Positions 8,362-16,922 of a stretch of 64,000 nucleotides of DNA are shown piece after piece; position 1 is the first letter of the stretch, and the number at the start of each line of letters is the position of its first letter. Source of the DNA: Paraburkholderia madseniana (GTDB lineage: Bacteria; Pseudomonadota; Gammaproteobacteria; Burkholderiales; Burkholderiaceae); the NCBI RefSeq assembly GCF_009690905.1, contig NZ_VOSW01000056.1, positions 1 to 64,000 on the forward strand, written 5' to 3'. The notes beneath the pieces are model-generated. The model did not search any database and was not told the origin of the DNA. It saw only the letters and a program-made list of their open reading frames with translations. A program made the position numbers and the translations under genes.

Positions 8362-9990
8362 TCAACCCGCGTCCTGCGTGTCCAGCACTTCTTCGCGTTC
8401 ACGTCGTACGGCGCGCTGCTGCGCTTGCGTTTTCATTTGTGTCTTCATTTGTGTCTTCATTTGCGCGCCGCCAGCCTTAAGCCTGGTCGCCGGCACCACC
8501 GGGTGCACGGTCGCGTTGCGCTGCGGACCGCTACGCAACCAACGTCGGCCAAGCGGCCCATACACGCCATCCGGTTCAGGAAAACACTGCAGCAATGCGA
8601 TATACAGCGCACAGGCGAGCGTCAGCGAAACCGGCATGCTGATGTCGAGCCCCCCGGCGAGCTGCCCGAGCGGGCCGACGAACTGATCCGGCAGATTGAC
8701 GAAGCACAGGCCGATCACCGCGCTCGGAATCCACGCACCCATCGCGCGCCAGTTCCAGCCGTGCGTGAACCAGTAATGACCGCCACGGCCGCCGCGATTG
8801 AACACCTGCAGATCGTCGGAAAGATAGAAACCGCGCCGCGTCACGAAGCCGATGATCATGATCACCATCCACGGGCAACTGCAGACATTGATCAACACCG
8901 AGAACGTCGACACGCTTTCGACCAGATTGAACGCGAAGCGGCCGAGAAAGATAAAGCCGATGGCAAGACTGCCGATCAGCAACGTGGCGCGCACGCGGTT
9001 CAGAAACTTTGGAAACATGCTCGACATATCGAGCCCGGTGCCGTACAGCGCGGTGGTACCCGTCGACATCCCGCCGATGATCGCAATCAGGCACACCGGC
9101 AGAAAGAACCAGTTCGGCGAGATCGCCAGCAGACCGCCCACGTAGTTATTCGAGGCGATGAAATCCGGCGCCTTGCTGGCGATGATCGTCGCGGTAGCAA
9201 GACCGAAGAAGAACGGCACGAAGGTGGCCAGTTGCGCGAGCATCACCGCGAGAATCGTGCGCTTCTTCGGTGTGTTCTGCGGAATATAGCGGGCCCAGTC
9301 GCCGAGCGTGCAGGCGAACGACACCGGATTGCTCATCGCAACCAGCACAGCACTCACGAACGCCGGCCAGAAACCCACCGAGCCGAGCGCCACCTTGCCG
9401 GCGTACGCACTATTGAACGGCCCGGCGAACGCCACAATGCCGACCACGAAAAGCAGACTCGCGGCCCACACGGCGATCTTGTTGACCCACAGCATGAAGC
9501 GGAAGCCGTAGACGCAGACGGTCAGCACCAGCACCGCAAAGAGACCGTACGCGAAGCTCAACGTCATCCAGTTGACCGGCAGGCCGAGCAGATGATTCGC
9601 GCCGCCCACGAGCGCATCGCCCGAGCTCCACACCGCCAGCGAGAAGAACGCGACGGCGGTCAACACCGCCAGAAAGGAGCCGACGATCCGGCCATGAATG
9701 CCGAAATGCGCACCCGACGAAACCGGATCGCTCGTGCCGTTGCGCGGACCGAACAGCCCCATCGGCGCAAGAATGCACGAACCGATCACCACGCCAAGCA
9801 CGATCGAATAAACGCCCGCCTTGAACGACAGACCCAGCAGCACCGGAAAACTGCCGAGCACCGAGGTGGAAAAGGTATTGCAACCGCCGAACAGCAAGCG
9901 GAACAGATCGATCGGCCGCGCATAACGCGAGCGATCCGGAATGCGTTCAAAACCGAATGTTTCGACTTGGGTGATGCTGTTGCTGCTCAT
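8362..9990 (-). CDS. NCS1-family cytosine/purine-type permease
   Basis: A 542-residue inner-membrane transporter with about 12 helices. The segment FRLLFGGCNTFSTSVLG, the CTLGDWARYIPQNTPKK loop and repeated hydrophobic spans identify the nucleobase:cation symporter-1 family (cytosine, allantoin, hydantoin and thiamine-precursor carriers). The start at 9990 is supported by AGGAG 9 bases upstream. The C-terminus carries three tandem MKTQ units encoded by a 12-base repeat. It lies downstream of a LysR gene on the same strand, with a 267-base gap that holds a candidate structured leader. It probably supplies the substrate for the oxidoreductase and dehydrogenase next to it. Confidence 0.88.
   Translation of the reverse strand: MSSNSITQVETFGFERIPDRSRYARPIDLFRLLFGGCNTFSTSVLGSFPVLLGLSFKAGVYSIVLGVVIGSCILAPMGLFGPRNGTSDPVSSGAHFGIHGRIVGSFLAVLTAVAFFSLAVWSSGDALVGGANHLLGLPVNWMTLSFAYGLFAVLVLTVCVYGFRFMLWVNKIAVWAASLLFVVGIVAFAGPFNSAYAGKVALGSVGFWPAFVSAVLVAMSNPVSFACTLGDWARYIPQNTPKKRTILAVMLAQLATFVPFFFGLATATIIASKAPDFIASNNYVGGLLAISPNWFFLPVCLIAIIGGMSTGTTALYGTGLDMSSMFPKFLNRVRATLLIGSLAIGFIFLGRFAFNLVESVSTFSVLINVCSCPWMVIMIIGFVTRRGFYLSDDLQVFNRGGRGGHYWFTHGWNWRAMGAWIPSAVIGLCFVNLPDQFVGPLGQLAGGLDISMPVSLTLACALYIALLQCFPEPDGVYGPLGRRWLRSGPQRNATVHPVVPATRLKAGGAQMKTQMKTQMKTQAQQRAVRREREEVLDTQDAG
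8432..8463 (-). repeat. 12-base in-frame tandem repeat at the permease C-terminus
   Basis: The unit TTCATTTGTGTC is present about 2.7 times (8432-8443, 8444-8455, partial to 8463) and encodes MKTQ three times near the end of the permease. Unit gain or loss keeps the frame. Confidence 0.9.
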
Positions 9991-10045
9991 TGTCTCCAAC
10001 TCCTGTAACGGCCAGGTCAATCACGATGGCTCGCCACGAGGATGC

Positions 10046-10206
10046 GGCGTCCACTTTTCTCAGATGTCTGGACGCCACTGTAAAGACAATCAGTGCGGGC
10101 AAAAATATCGCCCGCCCAACCTTTACTTCGATCGCGGGCGATGTAACCTGAAATGCCCGTCCTATAAGGCTCTGCGGAGGTAGCCAGAGGCCGCGCGGGT
10201 ACCTCC
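10046..10206 (-). ncRNA. Candidate structured 5' leader RNA of the NCS1 permease
   Basis: Between the LysR stop (10258) and the permease start (9990), minus-strand RNA can form several perfect stems. GGAGGTA (10206-10200) can pair with TACCTCC (10182-10176). That second arm also lies in the loop of a competing GGCCTCTG/CAGAGCC stem (10192-10185 with 10174-10168). CGCCCGC (10140-10134) can pair with GCGGGCG (10115-10109), and that same arm can instead pair with GCCCGC (10100-10095). An 8-bp hairpin GGCGTCCA/TGGACGCC (10076-10069 with 10053-10046) follows. Mutually exclusive stems before a transporter gene suggest an attenuator or riboswitch. I could not match it to a known class from memory. 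Confidence 0.4.
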
Positions 10207-10257
10207 TTCGGGCCTGGCGAAACGCAAACGTCGAAGCGAATAGCGAGAATCCTCGCC

Positions 10258-11229
10258 TCAAATCGGGCTTGCCTCACGCGCCTGACGGCGCCGCTTCGCC
10301 GCGGCAACAGTCGGCAGCGGCACCGGCACCGCGCCGGACATGCCGTGCTCGATCAGAAAATCGCGGAACAGGCTGGCGACATGCGGCAGGCGTTTATCGG
10401 ACACATGCATCACGTACCAATCGCGCTCGATTGGATTCGCGGGCAAGGGCAACAACGCCAGCAAGCCCGCCTGAAATTCCAGCGAGCACGCATGCAGCGA
10501 CAGAAACGCGATACCCAAGCCCGCCTCGACCAGTTGCTTGATCGCTTCGTTGCTCGAGAGTTCGGAGCCGATATGCAGCTTGTGGCCGGCGAGCCGAAAC
10601 AGATTCTCGACCGTCGAGCGCGTACCCGAGCCCCGCTCCCGCACGAACAGATTCGCGGATTGCAGATCGTCCAGCGACAGGCGCTTCTTCTTCATCAACG
10701 CATGGGCGGGCGAGGCGACGAACGCCATCGGATGCTTGGCGAACGCCGTGGCCACTGTGCGCAATTCGCGTGGTGCGCTGCCCATCACCGCAAGATCGAT
10801 CTCGTGCGTGGCCAGCATGCGGATGATGTCGGCGCGATTGCCGACCTTGAATTGCACCTTCACTTGCGGGCGCGATTCCGTGAAGCGCACCAGAAAAGGC
10901 GGGATCAGATATTCGGCGGTCGTGATCGCGCCAATGCGCAGTGTGCCGCCCTGCTCGCCATGCAAGGCGGCAAGATCATCCGCCGCGCCATTCCATAGAT
11001 CGAGGATTTCCAGCGCATAGCGCGCGAGGATTTCGCCCGCCGCGGTCAACTGCACGCCACGGCCCACCCGCTGCAATAGCGGCGCGCCCGCGGCCTCTTC
11101 GAGCAGGCGCACCTGAAGCGACACCGCCGGCTGCGTGAGCTTCAATTCTTCGGCCGCGCGCGACACGCTGCCGAGCTTCGCGACCGTATGCAAGGCTTTC
11201 AATTGACGAAACGTGGCGGCTTTTAACAT
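10258..11229 (-). CDS. LysR-family transcriptional regulator (CbbR-like)
   Basis: A 323-residue LysR regulator. The helix-turn-helix is FRQLKALHTVAKLGSVSRAAEELKLTQPAVSLQVRLLEE-like over residues about 5-45; the TQPAVSLQ recognition helix is close to the CbbR/CysB-type branch. It is followed by the effector domain starting LRIGAITTAEYLIP. It is divergent from a type II NADH dehydrogenase gene and lies upstream of the NCS1 permease on the same strand, so either could be its target. A small dyad overlaps its own start codon. Confidence 0.88.
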   Translation of the reverse strand: MLKAATFRQLKALHTVAKLGSVSRAAEELKLTQPAVSLQVRLLEEAAGAPLLQRVGRGVQLTAAGEILARYALEILDLWNGAADDLAALHGEQGGTLRIGAITTAEYLIPPFLVRFTESRPQVKVQFKVGNRADIIRMLATHEIDLAVMGSAPRELRTVATAFAKHPMAFVASPAHALMKKKRLSLDDLQSANLFVRERGSGTRSTVENLFRLAGHKLHIGSELSSNEAIKQLVEAGLGIAFLSLHACSLEFQAGLLALLPLPANPIERDWYVMHVSDKRLPHVASLFRDFLIEHGMSGAVPVPLPTVAAAKRRRQAREASPI

Positions 11230-11248
11230 AAGTGAAAACCTATATGTT
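11225..11248. promoter_or_regulatory. Dyad in the LysR / NADH dehydrogenase intergenic region
   Basis: Arms AACATA (11225-11230) and TATGTT (11243-11248) are separated by 12 bases and overlap the LysR start codon. Their position in a divergent promoter fits an autoregulatory LysR site; no binding evidence exists. Confidence 0.35.
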
Positions 11249-11383
11249 GTGCAGAAACATTAAATTGTGCTGCGGTTTCAGCCGATTCTATACTGGCCCT
11301 GACAGATGAGGCCGGTGAATACCCGGTATAGCCCCGGAACGCCTTCACCGGCTCAGCACGGACAACTTCAGGAGGATAGGATC

Positions 11384-12784
11384 ATGGCCGCAATCGATCA
11401 GCAGGGAACCTCTACCGCGCAACGCAGAGAGCAAGGGCAGCAAGCGGCTCAATCGACGCAAGCGGCGGCGCATCGCGTCGTGATCGTCGGCGGTGGGGTC
11501 GGCGGCCTTGGGCTCGCTACACGACTGTCGGAAACGCTCGGACGCGCCGGTCTCGCGCAGATCGTGCTGGTGGATCGCTGGCCGACGCATTTCTGGAAGC
11601 CCTTGTTGCACGAAGCCGCGTCGGGCCAGCTCGATCCGGCCACACACCAACTGCAATACGCAGTGCAGGCGCAACGGCATGGCTTCGAATTCGAACAGGG
11701 CGAGCTCGCCGCGCTCGATCGTACGAACCGGCACATCACGCTGAATGCGCTCCACGACGCCGACGGCCGCGAAATCCTGCCGTCACGGCAGCTTGCATTC
11801 GATACGCTGGTGCTGGCCATGGGCAGCGTCACACAATATTTCGGCGTGCCCGGCGCGGCCGAACACGCGTTGCCGCTCGAATCGGTCGCGCATGCGGAAG
11901 CGTTTCGCCGCAAGCTGCTCGACGCCTGTCTGCGGGCCAACCATGCGCGACGCGCACGGACCGCGCAGGCGGACACGCCGGTGTCGATCAACATCATCGG
12001 CGCTGGAGCGACAGGCGTTGAACTCGCCGCTGCGTTGCGCGACACGGTGCGCCTGCTGAACCGCTATAGCCCGTTTTCGCTCGACCCCGTGCGCGACTTC
12101 CGCATCCGTCTGATCGAAAGCAGCGAGCGCGTGCTGCCCGCCCTATCCGAAACGATCTCGGCGCGTGCACAAAAGATGCTCGTCAGTCTGGGGGTCGACG
12201 TGTTGAACGCCACACGCGTCACCGAAGTGCGCGCCGATGCCGTGCTGACGAATGAAGGCGCACCGCTCGCCAGCGACATCGCGATCTGGACCGCCGGCAT
12301 CGCGGGGCCGCCGGTGTTGCGCACGCTGGGCGGCATCGCGGTGAATCGCAACGCACAGGTGCAGGTGAACCGCACGCTGCAATGCACGAACGATGCGAAC
12401 ATATTCGGACTGGGCGACTGCGCGGCCTGCCCTTCTTCTGAAAACGCGGACGCGTTTCTGGCGCCGCGCGCGCAAGTCGCGCATCAGCAGGCGCTGTTTC
12501 TGGCGCGCGCGCTGAAGTGCCGGATAGCGGACGAACCCTTGCCGGAGTTCGTCTATCGCGACGCCGGCACGTTGGTCGGCTTTGGCCGCGAAGGCACGAT
12601 CGGCAGTCTGAGCAACAGCTTGCTGACGCAGCCGGTGTTCGTCGACGGCTGGCTGGCGACTGCCGTCTACAAGCTCATCTATCGCCGCCACGTGATGACA
12701 TTGACCGGCTTCGCACGCATGGCGCTCGATTCGGCGAGCCACTGGTTGCGTCGACGCGTGCATCCGGTGATCCGGCTCCATTGA
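11384..12784 (+). CDS. ndh: Type II NADH:quinone oxidoreductase (NDH-2-like)
   Basis: A 466-residue two-dinucleotide-binding flavoprotein that passes electrons from NADH to quinone at the membrane surface without pumping protons. The FAD motif IVGGGVGGLGLATRLSE is at about residues 31-47, followed by the typical WKPLLHEAASG. The NAD motif IIGAGATGVELAAAL is at about residues 205-219, and FGLGDCAACP is the conserved C-terminal FAD contact. The C-terminal stretch provides the amphipathic membrane-binding region. The start at 11384 is set by AGGAGG 8 bases before the ATG. It is divergent from a LysR regulator and ends at a hairpin shared with argP. Confidence 0.88.
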   Translation: MAAIDQQGTSTAQRREQGQQAAQSTQAAAHRVVIVGGGVGGLGLATRLSETLGRAGLAQIVLVDRWPTHFWKPLLHEAASGQLDPATHQLQYAVQAQRHGFEFEQGELAALDRTNRHITLNALHDADGREILPSRQLAFDTLVLAMGSVTQYFGVPGAAEHALPLESVAHAEAFRRKLLDACLRANHARRARTAQADTPVSINIIGAGATGVELAAALRDTVRLLNRYSPFSLDPVRDFRIRLIESSERVLPALSETISARAQKMLVSLGVDVLNATRVTEVRADAVLTNEGAPLASDIAIWTAGIAGPPVLRTLGGIAVNRNAQVQVNRTLQCTNDANIFGLGDCAACPSSENADAFLAPRAQVAHQQALFLARALKCRIADEPLPEFVYRDAGTLVGFGREGTIGSLSNSLLTQPVFVDGWLATAVYKLIYRRHVMTLTGFARMALDSASHWLRRRVHPVIRLH

Positions 12785-12793
12785 AATTGGCAA

Positions 12794-12843
12794 GCGCGGG
12801 CGGCGTCTTTCAGATTCCCAGATTCAGAAAACACCGCCCGCGC
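12794..12843. terminator. Bidirectional hairpin between convergent ndh and argP
   Basis: A perfect 10-bp stem GCGCGGGCGG/CCGCCCGCGC with a 30-base loop fills the 64-base gap between the two convergent genes. No strong T tract follows on either side, so termination is inferred from stem strength and position. Confidence 0.55.
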
Positions 12844-12848
12844 GACGC

Positions 12849-13742
12849 TCAATCGAGAAACTCCGTCGCCCGTTTGCGCAGCACCGCGCCGAAATCGTCG
12901 AGCCAGCCGATCGACAGGCGCCAGCTCTGCCAGTACAGATCCACGTCGATATGCTTGCCGGGCGCCACCTCGACCAACTCGCCGCTGGCAAGGTGCGGCG
13001 CGATCATCCGTTCGGGACACATGCCCCAGCCCATTCCCGTCACGCAGGCGCGCAAAAAACCGGCGACGTGCGGAATCCAGTGCAAGGGCGGATCCAAATC
13101 GGCCCGCGTGATGCGGCGCATGAAGCGCTTCTGCAACTGATCCTTCGGGTTGAAATCGACGCACGGCGCGCGCCGTAACGACTCGCGCGTGACGCCGTCG
13201 GCAAAATGACGCTCGCGAAACGCCGGCGTGCAGACCGCCAGATAGCGCATCCGCCCGAGCCGGGTCGAGCGGCAGCCCTGCACCGGCTCGGCCTGCGTGG
13301 TGACCGCGCCTTGCACGCTGCCGTCGCGAATCCTCTGCGCGGTGTGGTCCTGGTCGTCGATCACCAGATCGAGCAGCATCTCCCGTTCCACGCAGAACTG
13401 CGCCACTGCGTCGATGAACCAGGTGCCCACGCTGTCGTCGTTGACGGCCACGCGCAGCGCCGGCCACGGTTCGACCAAGGCGCCGGGCAGTGCCGGCAAC
13501 CGGCCGGTCAGCTCCGCTTCCAGCAACAGCACGCGTTCGGTATGGCGGCACAGCAGCGCCCCCGAGGTGGTCGCGACACACGGCTGGCCGCGCTTCACGA
13601 GCACGCTCCCCACCCGCTCCTCCAGCAGTTTGACCCGCTGCGAGACGGCTGAGGGCGTCACGTTCAGTTCGCTGGCCGCACGGTCGAACGAGCCGTGCCG
13701 CACCACGGCGGCCAGCGCGTCGAGCAATGCATAGTCGAGCAT
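12849..13742 (-). CDS. argP: ArgP (IciA) LysR-type regulator of amino-acid export
   Basis: 297 residues, the normal length of ArgP/LysG. The N-terminus LDYALLDALAAVVRHGSFDR and the helix TPSAVSQRVKLLEERVG are characteristic of this subfamily, which senses lysine or arginine and activates the exporter gene. It is divergent from the lysE/argO exporter across 97 bases, the classical pairing. A TTAA-rich dyad lies just before its start. Confidence 0.92.
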   Translation of the reverse strand: MLDYALLDALAAVVRHGSFDRAASELNVTPSAVSQRVKLLEERVGSVLVKRGQPCVATTSGALLCRHTERVLLLEAELTGRLPALPGALVEPWPALRVAVNDDSVGTWFIDAVAQFCVEREMLLDLVIDDQDHTAQRIRDGSVQGAVTTQAEPVQGCRSTRLGRMRYLAVCTPAFRERHFADGVTRESLRRAPCVDFNPKDQLQKRFMRRITRADLDPPLHWIPHVAGFLRACVTGMGWGMCPERMIAPHLASGELVEVAPGKHIDVDLYWQSWRLSIGWLDDFGAVLRKRATEFLD

Positions 13743-13750
13743 TAGCGTTC

Positions 13751-13766
13751 CTTAATCGGCATTAAG
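13751..13766. promoter_or_regulatory. Probable ArgP binding site in the argP-argO divergon
   Basis: The perfect dyad CTTAAT-CGGC-ATTAAG sits 9 bases upstream of the argP start, within the 97-base divergent gap. Its size and symmetry fit a LysR-type T-N11-A site. Confidence 0.5.
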
Positions 13767-13839
13767 TAAATTAGCTTCTCTTATGAGCAGCAAAACCGCA
13801 GACTAGTCTCGTTCGCTTTCCCCGTCTACTGGATCGATT

Positions 13840-14478
13840 ATGAATTGGCTGTCTTTTTCCCACGGTGCCGCCCTGTGCGCGTCGCTGATCGTGACGATCG
13901 GCGCCCAGAATGCCTTTGTGCTGCGTCAGGGCATCATGCGCTCGCACGTCGGCAAGATCGTCGCTCTGTGCGCGCTGTCCGATTGCATCCTGATCGGCGC
14001 GGGCGTCGGTGGCGCGTCGGTCCTGGTGGAACGCTATCCGGTGTTCGTCCACGCGATGCTGTATATCGGGCTTGCCTATTTGGCGTGGTTCGGCATCAAC
14101 GCGCTGCGCCGTGCAGTACGTCCGGGACATGCAGTGCTGGACGCCAATGCGGGCGGCACCGCACCGGGCACGAGCGCAGCAGCACCCGTGCAACGTGCAA
14201 TGCCGATCATCCTGATGACGCTGGCCTTCACGTGGCTCAATCCGCACGTGTATCTCGACACCTTCCTGCTGATCGGCACGGCCGGTGCGCGCGAACCGGA
14301 CGGCGCACGGGTGGCGTTCGCGCTCGGCGCGATGGCGGTGAGCGGAATCTGGTTTATTGGTCTGGGTTACGGCGCCCGCGCGTTGGCGCCGCTGTTTCGC
14401 CGCGCGACGGCGTGGCGCGTGCTGGACGGCGCGATCGGCAGCATGGTATTGCTGCTGGCGGTGACGCAGTTGCGGTGA
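13840..14478 (+). CDS. argO: LysE/ArgO-family basic amino-acid exporter
   Basis: 212 residues with about six transmembrane helices. The start region ending in GAQNAFVLRQGI is the LysE-family signature, and the TLAFTWLNPHVYLDTFLL segment is the second conserved half. It exports excess arginine or lysine through the inner membrane. The divergent argP gene and the dyad between them indicate substrate-induced activation. An insert of about 20 Ala/Gly/Pro-rich residues joins the two halves. It converges on the last gene of the polysaccharide operon with a 15-base gap. Confidence 0.92.
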   Translation: MNWLSFSHGAALCASLIVTIGAQNAFVLRQGIMRSHVGKIVALCALSDCILIGAGVGGASVLVERYPVFVHAMLYIGLAYLAWFGINALRRAVRPGHAVLDANAGGTAPGTSAAAPVQRAMPIILMTLAFTWLNPHVYLDTFLLIGTAGAREPDGARVAFALGAMAVSGIWFIGLGYGARALAPLFRRATAWRVLDGAIGSMVLLLAVTQLR

Positions 14479-14493
14479 TTGCCGGCAGGCGCC

Positions 14494-15393
14494 CTACTTC
14501 TGCACCTGCTGCATGCCGAGCAGTTCCTGCACGAGTTGCGCCGACACGTAATGCGGTCCGTCGAAGAGATAGGTCCGGTAACCGCGATACGCGAGCAATT
14601 GCGGCGACAGTTCAGCAGCCGTCGCCGCGCGGAACGCGCCGCCCTGGGCGGGACGAAATGCCTCGGCGATGATCCGCACACGATCCTTGCCGAGCCGTGC
14701 CGCCAACGCATCCGCATATTCACGCGCAGCCGCCGGGCCACGCGCATAGACACCGCAGCCATCCTGCAGAAACACGCCGACATCGGGCGGCAGCCAGCCG
14801 TCCAGCCACGCTGCCAGCGCCGCGCCGCCGATATTCGAGTTGTCGTAGACACTGATCCACAGCGGCCGCGGGAGCTTGTCGAGCAAAGGCGCGAGCGCGG
14901 CGGCGTCCTTCCAGGTTGGGTCGACTTCCACCGGAAAGTAATAACCGTCGATGTGAATCGCCGGCCGCACGGCCGCCAACTGCTTCGATTGTTCGATCAG
15001 TTGCGCCGCCTGCGCACGGGCTGTGGTTTCGTCGAAACGTCCGGCGAGACCGACGATCACATTGCGCGCCCATGGTTCGCCGGCAATCCGCGTCCAGTCC
15101 GGCAAGCGTCGGGCTGTTTGCATAGCGGTGCCAGGCAGAAACGACGTGCCGTCCACCGCCGTCCATTGCACCAGCAGATCCGTCACGCCGAGGCGATTCC
15201 AGTCGCCGTGCGGGTCGACATGATCATCGTCGATCTGCCAGACCACGCCCTGCGCCAACGCGCCGGCGTCGCTCGCACCAGGCGCCGAGCAGCCGTACAC
15301 GAGCGCTGCGCACGCGCTCGCCGCCAGCAGCGCGCGGCGGCGCGGCGAGACCGGCTCGCCCTCCCGGGTCTGAACCTCGTGTGAACTACGCAT
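14494..15393 (-). CDS. TIM-barrel-like envelope lipoprotein (DUF4434-like), last gene of the polysaccharide operon
   Basis: About 299 residues. The N-terminus carries RRRALLAASACAALVYGC, a twin-arginine-like or Sec signal with a possible lipobox Cys, so it is likely exported and membrane-anchored. The remainder contains IHIDGYYFPVEVDP, WISVYDNSNIGG, GVFLQDGCG and a final YLFDGPHYVS. This pattern resembles DUF4434/glycosidase-like TIM barrels; that is a by-eye impression. Its ATG at 15393 overlaps the stop of the DltA-like gene by 8 bases, which indicates translational coupling. In this context a role in trimming or processing the polymer is plausible but unproven. Confidence 0.7.
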   Translation of the reverse strand: MRSSHEVQTREGEPVSPRRRALLAASACAALVYGCSAPGASDAGALAQGVVWQIDDDHVDPHGDWNRLGVTDLLVQWTAVDGTSFLPGTAMQTARRLPDWTRIAGEPWARNVIVGLAGRFDETTARAQAAQLIEQSKQLAAVRPAIHIDGYYFPVEVDPTWKDAAALAPLLDKLPRPLWISVYDNSNIGGAALAAWLDGWLPPDVGVFLQDGCGVYARGPAAAREYADALAARLGKDRVRIIAEAFRPAQGGAFRAATAAELSPQLLAYRGYRTYLFDGPHYVSAQLVQELLGMQQVQK

Positions 15394-16915
15394 TGTGCTG
15401 GCGCTGTGCTTTGAAATGAACGTCACGATAATCCTGAGCAAGTTGCGCGCGATCGATCTTGAAGTTGACAGATACCGGCAAGGACCGGCACGCGAGCAAT
15501 TCTGACGGGATCATATACGACGGCAGGCGCGCGGCCAGCAGCGTCTTCCAGTCCTGCAACGCATCGGGCAGCCGGCCGTCGTCGTTGCCGGTTGCGACGA
15601 ACGCGACGATCCGCGCGACCGAGCCGTCCGGCCGCCGCAACGGCACGGCTGCGGCACTCGCTGCAGCGGGCAGCGCGCGCAGGGCCGCGTCGATCTCCAT
15701 CAATTCGATCCGGTAGCCGCCCATCTTGATCTGATCGTCGATACGTCCGTGGCAGAACAGCAGTCCGTTGCCGTCGATCGCGCCCAGATCGCCGGTGCGA
15801 AACGCCCGCTGTCCGTTGTGGATGAACATGCGTGCCGCGTTCAGGTCTTCGCGGTTCAGATAGCCGCGCATCACATGTGCGCCGGCGATGCACAATTCGC
15901 CAGCGTCGACGAACACCTCGGCGTCGCGCTTGGCATGGCCGATCGGCAGGCGCGCGTGATGCGCGAGTACCGCATCGTCGACGACGATCCAGGTGGTCGC
16001 TACAGTCGCCTCGGTTGGTCCGTATGTGTTGATGATCCGTGCGGCCGGGAAGCGCTGGCGCAATTGGCGCGCGAGTGCGACTGGTAACACTTCGCCGCAG
16101 AACAGGAAGGTCCTGAGCGCCGGCAAGCCGTCTTGCGAGAACTGCGGATTGAGGAGTTGCTGTTGCGCAAACGATGGTGTCGACACCCATGTGGTCATGC
16201 GGTGACGTGCGAGCGTGGCGAGAAACGCTGAGCCCTGCGTCGTCAGCGCACGCGAGGCGAGTACCACGGTGCCGCCGAGCGCGAGGGTGCCGAACACTTC
16301 GTACATCGACAGATCGAAGCTGAAGGGTGCCTGATCCAGGAACACCGGCGCGTCGCCGAGCGCGAAGTCGGCCGCCATCCAGTCGGCCAGCGCGGCGACG
16401 CTTTCGCGGCCAATCTGGACGCCTTTGGGTTCGCCGGTCGTACCGGAGGTGAACAGCACGTATGCGAGGTTTTTCTCGCGCAATACCGGCGGTGCTGATG
16501 CTGTCGAAGTCGAAGTCGAACTCACCGCCCCCTCTACCGCCTCAAATTCGACCCACGCGCCGTGCCCGTTCAAACTCACGAAGCGGCCGTCGCGCGCGTC
16601 GAAGTAAGTCTGCGCGCCGAGCGTGCTCGCGATGCGCTGCATCCGTTCATCCGGATAGATCGTATCGACAGGCACGAACGGCGCGCCGAGCAGCAACGCC
16701 CCCACCATCGCCACAAAAAATTCCGCTTCCTTGTGACCGCGGATGATCACCGGCACATCCGCAGCGAAACCGTGTGCGCGCGCCTGGCTGGCCCACGCGT
16801 GGGCTTGTTCCTCCAACTCGCGCCAGCGCAATGCGCGATCGGCACCGATCACCGCCCACGTGTCCGCACGAACATCGACATCGGCAAAGCAGTTCGCGCT
16901 CAGATCGAATCGCAT
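15386..16915 (-). CDS. DltA-like AMP-forming ligase, charges the adjacent carrier protein
   Basis: 509 residues of an ANL-superfamily adenylating enzyme. Core motifs are LFTSGTTGEPKGV (about 154-166), NTYGPTEATVATT, FRTGDLGAIDGNG, GRIDDQIKMGGYRIELMEID and a C-terminal NFKIDRAQL with the catalytic Lys. The substrate-pocket motif PFSFDLSMYEVFG (Asp about 201) has the Asp that in DltA and NRPS adenylation domains binds the alpha-amino group. This suggests an amino acid, for example D-alanine, rather than a fatty acid. A Ser/Thr-rich insert (about 132-139) precedes the P-loop. Only 7 bases separate it from the upstream carrier-protein gene. It probably loads that carrier for transfer by the MBOAT protein. 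Confidence 0.85.
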   Translation of the reverse strand: MRFDLSANCFADVDVRADTWAVIGADRALRWRELEEQAHAWASQARAHGFAADVPVIIRGHKEAEFFVAMVGALLLGAPFVPVDTIYPDERMQRIASTLGAQTYFDARDGRFVSLNGHGAWVEFEAVEGAVSSTSTSTASAPPVLREKNLAYVLFTSGTTGEPKGVQIGRESVAALADWMAADFALGDAPVFLDQAPFSFDLSMYEVFGTLALGGTVVLASRALTTQGSAFLATLARHRMTTWVSTPSFAQQQLLNPQFSQDGLPALRTFLFCGEVLPVALARQLRQRFPAARIINTYGPTEATVATTWIVVDDAVLAHHARLPIGHAKRDAEVFVDAGELCIAGAHVMRGYLNREDLNAARMFIHNGQRAFRTGDLGAIDGNGLLFCHGRIDDQIKMGGYRIELMEIDAALRALPAAASAAAVPLRRPDGSVARIVAFVATGNDDGRLPDALQDWKTLLAARLPSYMIPSELLACRSLPVSVNFKIDRAQLAQDYRDVHFKAQRQHNA

Positions 16916-16922
16916 GGCGCGC

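Noticed and set aside
8425..10008. 527-codon plus-strand frame over the NCS1 permease
   Set aside because: Gln/Arg/His-rich, highly charged sequence typical of an antisense shadow of a membrane protein.
9947..10261. 104-codon minus-strand frame between the LysR gene and the permease
   Set aside because: Overlaps both genes' ends, has no Shine-Dalgarno, and the region is better explained by base-paired RNA structure.
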